Made by a program: the position numbers and the translations under genes. A stretch of DNA of 60,929 nt from Phycisphaerae bacterium (GTDB lineage: Bacteria > Planctomycetota > Phycisphaerae > FEN-1346 > JAACEH01), in contig JAAYDY010000117.1 in the NCBI GenBank assembly GCA_012729015.1, forward strand, positions 1-60,929. The letters are read 5' to 3'. The notes beneath the pieces were generated by a model that was not told the DNA's origin, made no database searches, and saw only the letters and a program-made list of their open reading frames with translations. Of this stretch, positions 28,163 to 35,964 are shown piece after piece. Numbering within the stretch: position 1 is the first letter of the stretch; each line of letters starts with the position of its first letter.

Positions 28163-28777
28163 TCACTCCGGCGATGGCTGCTCTGCCGATGGCGGCACGG
28201 TGGCCGGCGGCAAGACCACCTCTCCGGACGCAGCCAGGTCCGCCAGGCGAGGAGCAATCAGTAGGACATCGATCTCTTTCGCCAGAGTGCCAATGGCCGT
28301 CGGAAAGCGGTTGCTGCAGTGGACTTGCTTCCTCACATCGCCAGCCCTCACCGTGGCGATGATCTGCGTGCCGTCGGCCACGCGCGGCGCAATGTACTCC
28401 GCGTCCAGATCAGCGAACCTGATTGAGACCAATGCGCCGCGCATCCGTCGCACATCTTCCGCCGTCGGCGAGAACGCCAGACGCCGCCATTCGGTCCCGG
28501 CAGTCGTGCCGACCCTTTCAACCTTCCGTATGAGCACGCCGCGGACGGAGCCGGACGGTAACGCAGTCAGAGTGACCTCCTCGAAGCCGTGCAGGGCGTT
28601 GCCGCTCTGCCACTGGAACTCAAACGGCTCATTTTCGTCAAGCAGCAATTCGTGCAGCGACTGTCCGGTCGCGGTAATGCGCGGCTCCCCGTTGGCGTGA
28701 CCCTCCACGTCGCCACAACCGTGGCACGCGGCACCCACGGCCAGACAACACGCAATCCGCAGTGCAATTCCCTTCAC
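28163..28777 (-). CDS. small exported protein, possible lipoprotein
   Basis: This 204-residue protein of unknown function starts with GTG at 28777, with GAGGG and AGGGGA upstream. The N-terminus MKGIALRIACCLAVGAACHG is a signal sequence; a Cys after GAA could be a lipid attachment site, though the -3 residue is Gly instead of Leu or Val. The rest shows no known motif but ends in a Pro-rich tail (PPATVPPSAEQPSPE). It probably shares a transcript with the M14 gene downstream. Confidence 0.6.
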   Translation of the reverse strand: MKGIALRIACCLAVGAACHGCGDVEGHANGEPRITATGQSLHELLLDENEPFEFQWQSGNALHGFEEVTLTALPSGSVRGVLIRKVERVGTTAGTEWRRLAFSPTAEDVRRMRGALVSIRFADLDAEYIAPRVADGTQIIATVRAGDVRKQVHCSNRFPTAIGTLAKEIDVLLIAPRLADLAASGEVVLPPATVPPSAEQPSPE

Positions 28778-28891
28778 GGTCCCCTGCCCTCTGTTGCCTC
28801 GTGAACCACCGCCCACGCACAGGATGAGTTCTTCTCCATTGTATCAGTGGCGGTGTCTCCGTGAAGCGCGGTACCGCATGGGTCAACGCGA

Positions 28892-30667
28892 TCAGTCGCC
28901 GCTCTTCGGGCCGACCACCGGCTCACCAAGCGTGTGGGCCGTTTGGAGTCCGGTGACCGCCACGTCCCTGACGCCCGACAGATCGACCGCATGGTTACGG
29001 GTCGGCACTTCCACATCGCACATGCGCGGGTCGAAGCCAGTCACTCGGAGACGCGCGGCTTTGGCATCGTAGCGGAAGTCGCCCAACGGTTGCCCGTCGC
29101 GCAGGACGGCCTTCGGCGCGGCAGCCAGCGGCGCTGACCAGCCGTCACCGTCGCGTTGCCAGCCGGTGACCAGGTCGGCTCCAGTGACCGTTACCGCCTC
29201 GCCCTCCGCCGCACGGAGGACGATGCCGTCGACCTGCGGCGCGATGCACTCTCGGTATGTCCCGTCTCGAAGGACGATCGTCTCGCCCGCCCGAACGACG
29301 TCCAGGGCTGCCTTCACCGTCCGGAAAGGCCAGCCGGGATAGCCGAATCCCTCGTCGTCGGCTCCGGGATGGCGGCAGTCCACGTAATAGACGTTGGGCC
29401 ACGGCAAGGCGCCGAGCGTCCTGCCCTGGGGCCCCGCGCCGATGGCCGGGCTGCCGGGCTTCAGGCGGAAGTTCCGATTCGCCGCATCGACGAACATCGG
29501 GTCCACGCCCACCGCGTCGTGCTCGCCCGGGGTCGCCAGGCGAGGTTTGCGCGCCTCGTGCAACAGGTTGTAGTCGTTGGTCAGCCGTTCCAAGTCGGCC
29601 CCGTCATAGCCCGATCCGCTCAATTGCGAGCAGATGTTGCCCAAGATGGTCGAGTCGGAGCAGTAGTGAATCGAGATGCCGAACAGCCCCTTATCGACGA
29701 TTGTGTTGTAGAGTGCCGAGACCTCAGACACGCGAACAGCGCTGATGCCCTTGGAGCCGGCGACGTCGCTGCCTGGCGTGTGGCTGATAATGTTCTCCAG
29801 GAACGTCCAGCGCCGTGTCTCATTCAGCGAGTCCTTGCCATTGCCGACAAAGACCCCCTGGCCACAATCGAAGATTACGTTTCGCTCGTAACGGATGTCG
29901 CAGCCGTAGTCCTTGTTGACGTTGTAGTATTGGAGGCCGTCGATGTGCGATTTGCCGATCTCTGTACGAGTCGACCCGTGAAACCGATTGTCTCGGACGA
30001 TGTGGCCGACGCCGAACACCCGAGTGTAGTCGCAATCGGCCCCGCGCATGGACGCCACCATCCGGGTGATTTCGTTACGTTCCACCCGCCACTGCCGACC
30101 GCTGATGTACACCCCCGCGCCGCACTGCTCGATCCGGTTGAAGGCCACACGCGCCCCGGAGGCCTTCGAGAACCCGTCCGCAGCATACGACCGCCCCGCG
30201 ACGGCAAGCCAACGGTTCTTCACGAAGACATTGTCCAGCACCTCGACGTGGTCGCTCGCGATGCGGATGCCGATGTTCCCAGGACGGTCCTCGCCCTCGT
30301 CCGGCGTGATGACGAAGCCCTCGATACGCAGGTGGTTGCAGCACGTCGTATCGAATCCCTGCATCGTCACGGCGTGACGCGGCCGGGCCACGAACCGGAT
30401 CGGCTTGCCGTCGGCCCCCGACCGCCCCTCGGTAAACGTCACGCGACCCTTGTACGCCCCCGCCATCACCCACACCGTGTCGCCGGGACCCACGCGTTCC
30501 GCCGCCCGCTGAATGGTCTTCAGTGGCAATTCGCCCGTGCCCGGATTGCTGTCCGAAGCTGCCGGATTCTCACCGTCCACCACGTACTCGGCGGCCGCCC
30601 CCTCCATCGTCCCCCACACCCATGCTGCCAGGCTGAATGCCACGACGCACCGCACCAGAACTGCCAT
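28892..30667 (-). CDS. secreted beta-helix protein with two DUF1565-like segments
   Basis: This 591-residue protein has a signal peptide (MAVLVRCVVAFSLAAWVWGT, cut near GAAA). The N-terminal motif YVVDGENPAASDSNPGTGEL starts a parallel beta-helix (residues about 60-380) with many N-turns (LDNVFVKNRWL, ENIISHTPG). A second start of the same kind, YYVDCRHPGADDEGFGYPGW, lies near residue 425, so two helices or a duplicated domain are likely. Similar to the proteins at 3482 and 48503. It is likely a polysaccharide-active or surface protein. GGGAAAGG precedes the ATG at 30667. Confidence 0.82.
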   Translation of the reverse strand: MAVLVRCVVAFSLAAWVWGTMEGAAAEYVVDGENPAASDSNPGTGELPLKTIQRAAERVGPGDTVWVMAGAYKGRVTFTEGRSGADGKPIRFVARPRHAVTMQGFDTTCCNHLRIEGFVITPDEGEDRPGNIGIRIASDHVEVLDNVFVKNRWLAVAGRSYAADGFSKASGARVAFNRIEQCGAGVYISGRQWRVERNEITRMVASMRGADCDYTRVFGVGHIVRDNRFHGSTRTEIGKSHIDGLQYYNVNKDYGCDIRYERNVIFDCGQGVFVGNGKDSLNETRRWTFLENIISHTPGSDVAGSKGISAVRVSEVSALYNTIVDKGLFGISIHYCSDSTILGNICSQLSGSGYDGADLERLTNDYNLLHEARKPRLATPGEHDAVGVDPMFVDAANRNFRLKPGSPAIGAGPQGRTLGALPWPNVYYVDCRHPGADDEGFGYPGWPFRTVKAALDVVRAGETIVLRDGTYRECIAPQVDGIVLRAAEGEAVTVTGADLVTGWQRDGDGWSAPLAAAPKAVLRDGQPLGDFRYDAKAARLRVTGFDPRMCDVEVPTRNHAVDLSGVRDVAVTGLQTAHTLGEPVVGPKSGD

Positions 30668-31093
30668 AGCCTTTCCCTTTCGCCATTACACACTCGCTGT
30701 CCCATCACGGTGACCCCCGTGAACACAGTGTTAAACAAGAACCGCCTGGCATCGATGCGGCCGAGCCACAGGGGCGAATCCCCCTGTACCCAAGGTCGCC
30801 CGGGCCCGGTCTTGGGCTCATTGTCGCTGGAAACAGCCATTTTTCGGAGGCACTCGTCCGGCAGCCTCCATGGGCTCTCGCAAGACGGCGGATTGTCCCG
30901 ACGCACCGGCCGACGGTTTGTGTGCGCACCGCCATGGCGCAGTCGCGGTCGCCATGCAGGATACCGGGTTCATTGGGGTGTGGCCAGTGAAGCACCGACG
31001 GACTTGACGCGGGGGTGACTGGGGCCATAATGGGCACGGGTGCCGGGCTCGCATGTCCGGCGTGTGGCTGTGTGGCTGAGCAATGTGGTGCAC
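30668..31093. other. divergent intergenic region
   Basis: This 426-bp gap lies between a minus-strand beta-helix gene and hemW. It holds the palindrome AACACAGTGTT (30722-30732), a foldable region at 30763-30819 (GAGCC/GGCTC closing two hairpins, ACAGGGG/CCCCTGT and CAAG/CTTG) and the hemW promoter. No coding frame was supported. Confidence 0.5.
31004..31031 (+). promoter_or_regulatory. hemW promoter
   Basis: TTGACG (31004-31009), a 16-bp spacer and CATAAT (31026-31031) match a sigma70 promoter about 60 nt upstream of the hemW ATG. Confidence 0.6.
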
Positions 31094-32302
31094 ATGGAAA
31101 AAAAGGCCGACCAGAACCGAGCCAGAGCCGAGCCTGCCGACGCGGGGACGCCCCAGAGTCTGTATGTCCATGTTCCGTTCTGCGTCCGCAAGTGCGGCTA
31201 CTGCGATTTCTACTCCCTGGCCGGGGCAACACAGGATCTGATGCGTGCGTACGTGGCCGCGGTGGAGCAGGAGGGGGGCGCCCTGCCCGAGACGCCTCTG
31301 CGGACCCTCTATGTCGGCGGAGGCACCCCCACTGCCCTGCCCCCTCCCCTTCTGCGGCGGCTCCTGGACGGCCTCCGGCGACGATTCACCCTCGGGCGGC
31401 CTCCGGCGACGCCATCGGTCCCCGGCGGCGAGGCTCCGGAGTTCACCGTTGAGGCCAACCCTGGCGTGCTGGATGACGCCCTCCTGGACGCCATGCAGGA
31501 CGCCGGCGTGAACCGCGTCAGCCTGGGTGTGCAGTCTTTCCACCCAGAGACCCTGGCCACTCTCGGGCGCATCCACGGGCCCGACCAGGCCCTGAGGGCC
31601 CTCGACCTGCTACGCCGCCGCGGCACCCGGCACGTGTCGCTCGATCTCATGTTCGCCGTGCCCGGGCAGACCCTCGACCAGTGGCTGTCGGATCTTCGCG
31701 CCGCCGTGGCGAGCGACGTGGAGCATATGAGTGTGTACGGCCTGGCCATCGAGCCCCACACACCGCTGGGTCGGCGCGTCGCGGCCGGCGATCTGGCTCC
31801 TCTGCCCGACGAGGCGTATGCTGAGATGCAGATGGCGACCCGGCAGGCGCTCCTTGCCGCAGGGTACGAGCACTACGAGCTTTCCAACTTTGCCCGCCCC
31901 GGGCGCCGATGTCGCCACAATCTGACCTATTGGCACAATCGTTCCTACTTCGCCCTCGGTCCGGCCGCCACATCGTATGTCGGCGGCCTGCGCGAGACCC
32001 GGATTGCCGATGTCGCCGAGTACGTACGGCGAATCCAGGCCGGGTCGAGCCCTGTGGCCGAGACCGAGCGGCTGGCGGGCGAGCGTCGGGCCCGCGAGAC
32101 AGCCATCCTGGGCCTCCGGCTGCTGGAGGGATTCGACGTCGCCGCCTTCGAGCGGCAAACCGGATTCGCCCCCCTGCATCTGTTCGCCGAACCGATCGCC
32201 AGGCACCGCGGCCTTGGCCTTCTGGAGGTGGCCGACGGGCATGTCCGCCTGACCCCGGCCGCGCTGCCCGTAGCCGACAGCGTGCTGGCCGATTTCGTGT
32301 AG
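31094..32302 (+). CDS. hemW: radical SAM protein HemW (heme chaperone)
   Basis: This 402-residue protein has the radical SAM cluster motif CxxxCxxC as CVRKCGYCDF with FYSL following, as in HemW, then LYVGGGTPTALP, EFTVEANPG, GVNRVSLGVQSF and HVSLDLMFAVPGQT. HemW proteins were long annotated as oxygen-independent coproporphyrinogen III oxidase but deliver heme. The ATG at 31094 is used. It has its own promoter and is followed by a possible hairpin terminator. Confidence 0.93.
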   Translation: MEKKADQNRARAEPADAGTPQSLYVHVPFCVRKCGYCDFYSLAGATQDLMRAYVAAVEQEGGALPETPLRTLYVGGGTPTALPPPLLRRLLDGLRRRFTLGRPPATPSVPGGEAPEFTVEANPGVLDDALLDAMQDAGVNRVSLGVQSFHPETLATLGRIHGPDQALRALDLLRRRGTRHVSLDLMFAVPGQTLDQWLSDLRAAVASDVEHMSVYGLAIEPHTPLGRRVAAGDLAPLPDEAYAEMQMATRQALLAAGYEHYELSNFARPGRRCRHNLTYWHNRSYFALGPAATSYVGGLRETRIADVAEYVRRIQAGSSPVAETERLAGERRARETAILGLRLLEGFDVAAFERQTGFAPLHLFAEPIARHRGLGLLEVADGHVRLTPAALPVADSVLADFV

Positions 32303-32315
32303 TGCATGCTCTGTT

Positions 32316-32357
32316 CGAGACTCCCCAGTTTCAAATGGGGTTCTCGAAAAACACGCC
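32316..32357 (+). terminator. possible hemW terminator
   Basis: CGAGA (32316-32320) with TCTCG (32342-32346) and CCCC (32323-32326) with GGGG (32337-32340) form an interrupted hairpin 14 nt after the hemW stop. A CTCTTTTAC stretch follows about 10 nt later instead of directly, so termination is uncertain. Confidence 0.4.
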
Positions 32358-32492
32358 TCTTTTACTCCCCTATACCCTGGTCGTCGCCTGTTTGATCATT
32401 GCCGAAACCAACTCGGAGCACTCCTAACCCATTGTGCCACCATCCCCTACAGCGTGCCGACACTCGTGTCAAGGGTCGCGACGACGTGACAT

Positions 32493-32520
32493 TTGACATG
32501 CGTTTGTCCACAGTTAGACT
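32493..32520 (+). promoter_or_regulatory. promoter of the pil operon
   Basis: A perfect -35 TTGACA (32493-32498), a 16-bp spacer and -10 TAGACT (32515-32520) give the best promoter in the window. The transcript would begin near 32527, about 345 nt before pilM, and carry two structured elements. Confidence 0.65.
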
Positions 32521-32539
32521 CACACTGGACCAAGGCCGA

Positions 32540-32599
32540 CATCGTTAAAGGCGGCAGTATAGGTAATCCGGGTAAAGATTTGTCGGCCGCCTGACGATG
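32540..32599 (+). ncRNA. long structured hairpin in the pil leader, unknown class
   Basis: CATCGT (32540-32545) pairs with ACGATG (32594-32599) and AGGCGGC (32549-32555) pairs with GCCGCCT (32586-32592), leaving an apical loop of about 30 nt. It lies between the promoter and the GEMM-I aptamer. I do not match it to a known riboswitch class. Confidence 0.45.
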
Positions 32600-32677
32600 A
32601 TAGCCCTACGCAATGGCTCGAGGGAACGGATTCTCGGGGTCGGTCGGTAGAGCGAGCGGAAGAGACGGCTGAGGTCT

Positions 32678-32766
32678 GATGCACCCGAAAAGGCGAGGCC
32701 GCCGAAAGGCGGCTGCGCAAAGCCACGAGCCCTCGACGAGGGCGGTCGGGCTGCCGAACGTGCGTC
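32678..32766 (+). promoter_or_regulatory. cyclic di-GMP-I (GEMM-I) riboswitch aptamer
   Basis: The order of GEMM-I hallmarks is intact. A closing stem GATGCAC (32678-32684) pairs with GTGCGTC (32760-32766). GCCGCC (32698-32703) and GGCGGC (32708-32713) flank the GNRA loop GAAA (32704-32707). Then comes the signature CGCAAAGCC (32716-32724), a perfect hairpin GCCCTC (32729-32734) / GAGGGC (32738-32743), and CGGGCTGCCG (32747-32756), close to the family consensus CGGGUUACCG. This class binds c-di-GMP, and its genes often include pilus genes. The aptamer lies about 110 nt before pilM. The direction of the switch cannot be told from sequence alone. Confidence 0.88.
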
Positions 32767-32800
32767 GATCCGGCCAGTTGGACCACGCTTTCGAGCGATC

Positions 32801-32850
32801 CAGGGGATCGTCCTTCGGCATTTGCGCCAGGGGATGATCCCCTGTTTGTT
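32801..32850 (+). terminator. possible terminator/antiterminator of the riboswitch
   Basis: CAGGGG (32828-32833) and CCCCTG (32839-32844) form a hairpin followed by TTTGTT. The right arm GATCCCCTG (32836-32844) can instead pair perfectly, 9 bp, with CAGGGGATC (32801-32809). The two pairings exclude each other, as in a transcriptional riboswitch platform. The T-tract is short, so this is tentative. Confidence 0.5.
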
Positions 32851-32873
32851 GGTTCGCAGTGGAGGTACGGCCC

Positions 32874-33980
32874 ATGGCCGCGAAGTCAGGACGGCAGATG
32901 AACCCGATCGGTGTGGACCTCTCGGGCGACGGCGTTCGCGCCGTGCAGCTCGAGTCCACCGACAAGGGCCTGCGCGTCGCGGACCGGGCTGCCCACACGT
33001 GGCCCTCGGGGGCCGCCGACGAGGACGTTCGCGGCCACCTCGGGCGTCTGCTGAAGGAGCACCACTTCCAGGGCTACCGCATCGCGATGTCCCTTCCGGG
33101 CGACCAGGTGTCCGTGCACCATGTCCGTCTTCCGGTCATGCCGCAGGAGCAACTCGACGAGGCCATTGCGACGACCCTCGCCGACCGCCTCCCCTGCCCG
33201 GCCGCCGACACGGTCATGCGACACGTGGAGATTTTCGCCACCAGCGGTCGCGACTGCCAAGCCGACCACATCGTCTTCGCCGTGCCTCGCGCCGTGGTGG
33301 AGCGCCAGTTGCAGATGGCCGAGCGGCTCGGACTGATGGTCGTGGGCATCAATGCCCTGCCTCTGGCCATCGGCCACGCCTTCAGCTATCTGGGACGCCG
33401 GCGTGACGAGACGGGCTTCACGTTCCTGCTGGCGCACCTGGAGAAGCGGGCAACGCATCTGCTCATCATGCACGAGGGCGAGATGCGGTTTGCCCGGACC
33501 ATCGGCACGGGGGTGCATGACCTTCTGGAGGCCGCGGCCGCCCAGTCGGGCCGCCCGGTCAAGGAGCTTTGCGAACAGCAGGCCCTGATGATGAAGCATC
33601 AGCCGGATACGGTGATGCTGAACAGCCGCATGACCGCGGCTCCGGAGACACCGCAGCATGCGGCCTCGCTGCCGTACCAGCTCGCGGGGGCGGCGCTGGA
33701 CAACTACGTGGAAGAGATTCTGTCGGGATTGTGCTACTTCTCGAGCACCGTGAACACCCATGGGGTGGACAAGGCGGTGTTCGTGGGTCCGCAGGCGAAC
33801 GATTACGGCTTCTGCCAGATGCTGGCGAATCGGCTGGGCCTTCCGGCCCAGATCGGCGATCCCTTCGCGGGCATCGAGTTGCCGGCCGGGGAGCTTCCGG
33901 CTGCGCCGGCCGATCGTCGTCCGGAGCCGGAGATGGCGGCCGCCGTGGGGCTGAGCCTTTTCGGCGCCATGGTCAATTGA
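32874..33980 (+). CDS. pilM: PilM-like actin-fold pilus assembly protein
   Basis: This 368-residue cytoplasmic protein has an actin-like ATPase start (IGVDLSGDGVRAVQLESTDK), QVSVHHVRLPVMPQEQLDEA, and EEILSGLCYFSS ... VDKAVFVG near the C-terminus. PilM binds the N-terminus of PilN and links the inner-membrane ring to the pilus ATPases. The ATG at 32874 follows GGAGG by 8 nt; the upstream GTG at 32859 is rejected. It is the first gene after the riboswitch; pilN follows by 10 bp. Confidence 0.88.
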   Translation: MAAKSGRQMNPIGVDLSGDGVRAVQLESTDKGLRVADRAAHTWPSGAADEDVRGHLGRLLKEHHFQGYRIAMSLPGDQVSVHHVRLPVMPQEQLDEAIATTLADRLPCPAADTVMRHVEIFATSGRDCQADHIVFAVPRAVVERQLQMAERLGLMVVGINALPLAIGHAFSYLGRRRDETGFTFLLAHLEKRATHLLIMHEGEMRFARTIGTGVHDLLEAAAAQSGRPVKELCEQQALMMKHQPDTVMLNSRMTAAPETPQHAASLPYQLAGAALDNYVEEILSGLCYFSSTVNTHGVDKAVFVGPQANDYGFCQMLANRLGLPAQIGDPFAGIELPAGELPAAPADRRPEPEMAAAVGLSLFGAMVN

Positions 33981-33990
33981 GGGGTGAGCC

Positions 33991-34698
33991 GTGCAGGTAC
34001 TGAATTTCGTTCCTGAAGACTACGCCCAGGGCAAGCGTGCTCGCCACGCGAACCTGCTGTCGGCGTTGCTTGCAGCCGCGGTGCTTGTGCCGCTGGTGGC
34101 GCTGTCGGTCTGCCTGGGTCTGGCGTCCGACCGCGTCGAGAGCCGGCGTCAGGAGGTCGAGCGCCGCGAGGCGGAAGCTGCCACGGGCGCCGCCCGGTGG
34201 GCGGGCATCAAGCAGCAGCGCGACGCCGTGCTGGACCGGTCGTCTCGTTCCGCGCGGCTCCTGATCGGGGTGTCTCGCAGCCGCGTGGTGGCCGAGGTGG
34301 TACGCGCCCTGCCGGCCAACACGACCTTGACCAGCCTGTCGATTGAGGAACGGACGGTCAAGACCATTGTCTCGGCGCAGCCGACCGGCGTGCCGGGGCA
34401 GCCGCCGCCCGTCGCCCCGCCGGCTGGAGGCAATCGCACGCCGGCCACGGCCACCAAGCAGATCGAGCATCAGGAAACCGTGCTTCGCCTCGTCGGCGTG
34501 GCGCCGACCGACGTGGAGGCGGCTCAGTTGATCGCCGCCCTGGCCAATTCCAGCTACTTCGACAACGTCGAGCTGTCGTACAGCGAGGACCAGAAGTTCG
34601 AGGACCACGTTCTGCGCCGGTTTGAGATCACCTTCCAACTGAGCAACGACGCCCTGCGCATGAGCCGCTCGGGCGATGCCGGGGAGGTGCGATCGTGA
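33991..34698 (+). CDS. pilN: PilN-like pilus assembly protein
   Basis: The 235-residue protein begins with a short cytoplasmic peptide (MQVLNFVPEDYAQGK) that resembles the PilM-binding NLLP-type motif of PilN, then one membrane helix (LLSALLAAAVLVPLVALSVC) and a coiled-coil plus ferredoxin-like domain (LTSLSIEERTV). It starts with GTG. Its end overlaps pilO by 4 bp, implying coupled translation. Confidence 0.85.
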   Translation: MQVLNFVPEDYAQGKRARHANLLSALLAAAVLVPLVALSVCLGLASDRVESRRQEVERREAEAATGAARWAGIKQQRDAVLDRSSRSARLLIGVSRSRVVAEVVRALPANTTLTSLSIEERTVKTIVSAQPTGVPGQPPPVAPPAGGNRTPATATKQIEHQETVLRLVGVAPTDVEAAQLIAALANSSYFDNVELSYSEDQKFEDHVLRRFEITFQLSNDALRMSRSGDAGEVRS

Positions 34699-35261
34699 AC
34701 CTGACCGCCCTCCGCAAGGCTCTTCCTGTTTCGTCGCGCGTGCCGCTTCGCGTCTACGCCACTGCCCTGGTGCTGGTCGGCGTGCTGGGCGGATTCTACT
34801 TCCTGCACGTGCGGCCGCGCAACACGGCGATGGCCGAAGAGCGACAGGAAATTCAGACTCGCCAGACAACGCTTCAGTTGCTCGAAGTGGAAACGGCCAA
34901 GCTGGTCGGCACCGAGCAGCAGTTGGAGCGGCTGACGCGGGCGGTCGAGGCGTTCGAGGGCAGCCTGCCGCGTCAGGGCGAGATCGACGTCATTCTGCGC
35001 GAGGTCTGGGTGATCGCCGACGCCGCCGGGCTGAAGACTCAGCGCATCAAGACTCAGAAGGACCGCCGCCAGGACGGCTTCAGGGTGCTCCCGATCGAGA
35101 TGGGACTTCGCGGCCCGTTCACGGGGGTCTACAGGTTCCTCCTGGCGATTGAGCGGCTGCCCGGCGTCACAAAGGTGGAATCACTGAAGCTGGTGACCGT
35201 CGGCGACGCGGGCGACGAAGTGGACGCAAGCCTGATCCTGAACGTGTACTGCAAGGACTGA
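34695..35261 (+). CDS. pilO: PilO-like pilus assembly protein
   Basis: The 188-residue protein has one membrane helix (ATALVLVGVLGGFYFLHV), a coiled coil (residues about 48-85) and a C-terminal ferredoxin-like domain with GLRGPFTGVYRFLLAIERLP, typical of PilO. It pairs with PilN in the inner-membrane alignment complex. GTG start, overlapping pilN. Confidence 0.85.
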   Translation: MNLTALRKALPVSSRVPLRVYATALVLVGVLGGFYFLHVRPRNTAMAEERQEIQTRQTTLQLLEVETAKLVGTEQQLERLTRAVEAFEGSLPRQGEIDVILREVWVIADAAGLKTQRIKTQKDRRQDGFRVLPIEMGLRGPFTGVYRFLLAIERLPGVTKVESLKLVTVGDAGDEVDASLILNVYCKD

Positions 35262-35281
35262 TTCTGCTGGAGAAGGACCCT

Positions 35282-35947
35282 ATGGCTGGTGGAAGAGCAC
35301 AAACACAAGCGGCTTCATCGTCGGGCGGTCGTATGACGTTCGACCAGGGAGAGCGCAAGAAGCTGAAGATTCTGGGCGTCCTGGTGGCGATCGGGGCGAT
35401 TGTGGTGGTTGTCCAGCTCGTCCGCAAGAAAGGCCCGGCGACGGCCATGGCGGCGAGCCCGACCGCCGTCCTCTCGACCACGCCCGACCTCCCCGCCCTG
35501 CTCCAGGAGATGCAGGCCGGCCTGATGCCTTCGACCGGCGGGCTCCAGTCGCCGGGTGCCGTCTTCGGTTGCATCGACGAGGCACTTGACGTGTTTGCCG
35601 GCGGCAGCAAGGCGAGCCCCGTGCCGCTGGAGTCGCTGCGGACCGACGTGTTCGGTGTGCCGCGCCAGTTCCTCGCTCCGCCTCCGGCGGTTGTCGAGGA
35701 GGTCAAGAGCGCGCCGCCCGCGCAGCTTCAGGCCGCCGAGGAACCCAAGGCGGACCCGATCGCTGAGGAGTTTGCGACGTTGCGGCTTATGACGTGCATG
35801 GTGTCGCAGAGGAACCAGGCGGCGATCATTAATGGAGCCGTGGTCCATTGCGGTGAAACGGTCGGCAGCTTCGTGGTCAAGGAGATCGCTCCGGGCCAGG
35901 TGGTGCTGACGCATGATGGAAAACCTTACACCCTGAAGTTGCGGTAG
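35282..35947 (+). CDS. PilP/GspC-like protein
   Basis: The 221-residue protein has one membrane helix (LGVLVAIGAIVVVVQLV), a disordered Pro/Ala-rich middle and a C-terminal beta domain with IINGAVVHCGETVGSFVVKE and VVLTHDGKPYTLKLR, as in PilP and the homology region of GspC. Such proteins link the PilN/PilO ring to the secretin. PilP is usually a lipoprotein; here a membrane helix is present, more like GspC. No secretin gene is in the window. Confidence 0.75.
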   Translation: MAGGRAQTQAASSSGGRMTFDQGERKKLKILGVLVAIGAIVVVVQLVRKKGPATAMAASPTAVLSTTPDLPALLQEMQAGLMPSTGGLQSPGAVFGCIDEALDVFAGGSKASPVPLESLRTDVFGVPRQFLAPPPAVVEEVKSAPPAQLQAAEEPKADPIAEEFATLRLMTCMVSQRNQAAIINGAVVHCGETVGSFVVKEIAPGQVVLTHDGKPYTLKLR

Positions 35948-35964
35948 GAGACGGTTGGACGGCT

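Noticed and set aside
29156..31018. A 620-codon plus-strand frame opposite the beta-helix gene
   Set aside because: The minus-strand frame has a signal peptide and beta-helix pattern; the other is low-complexity and would run through the hemW promoter region.
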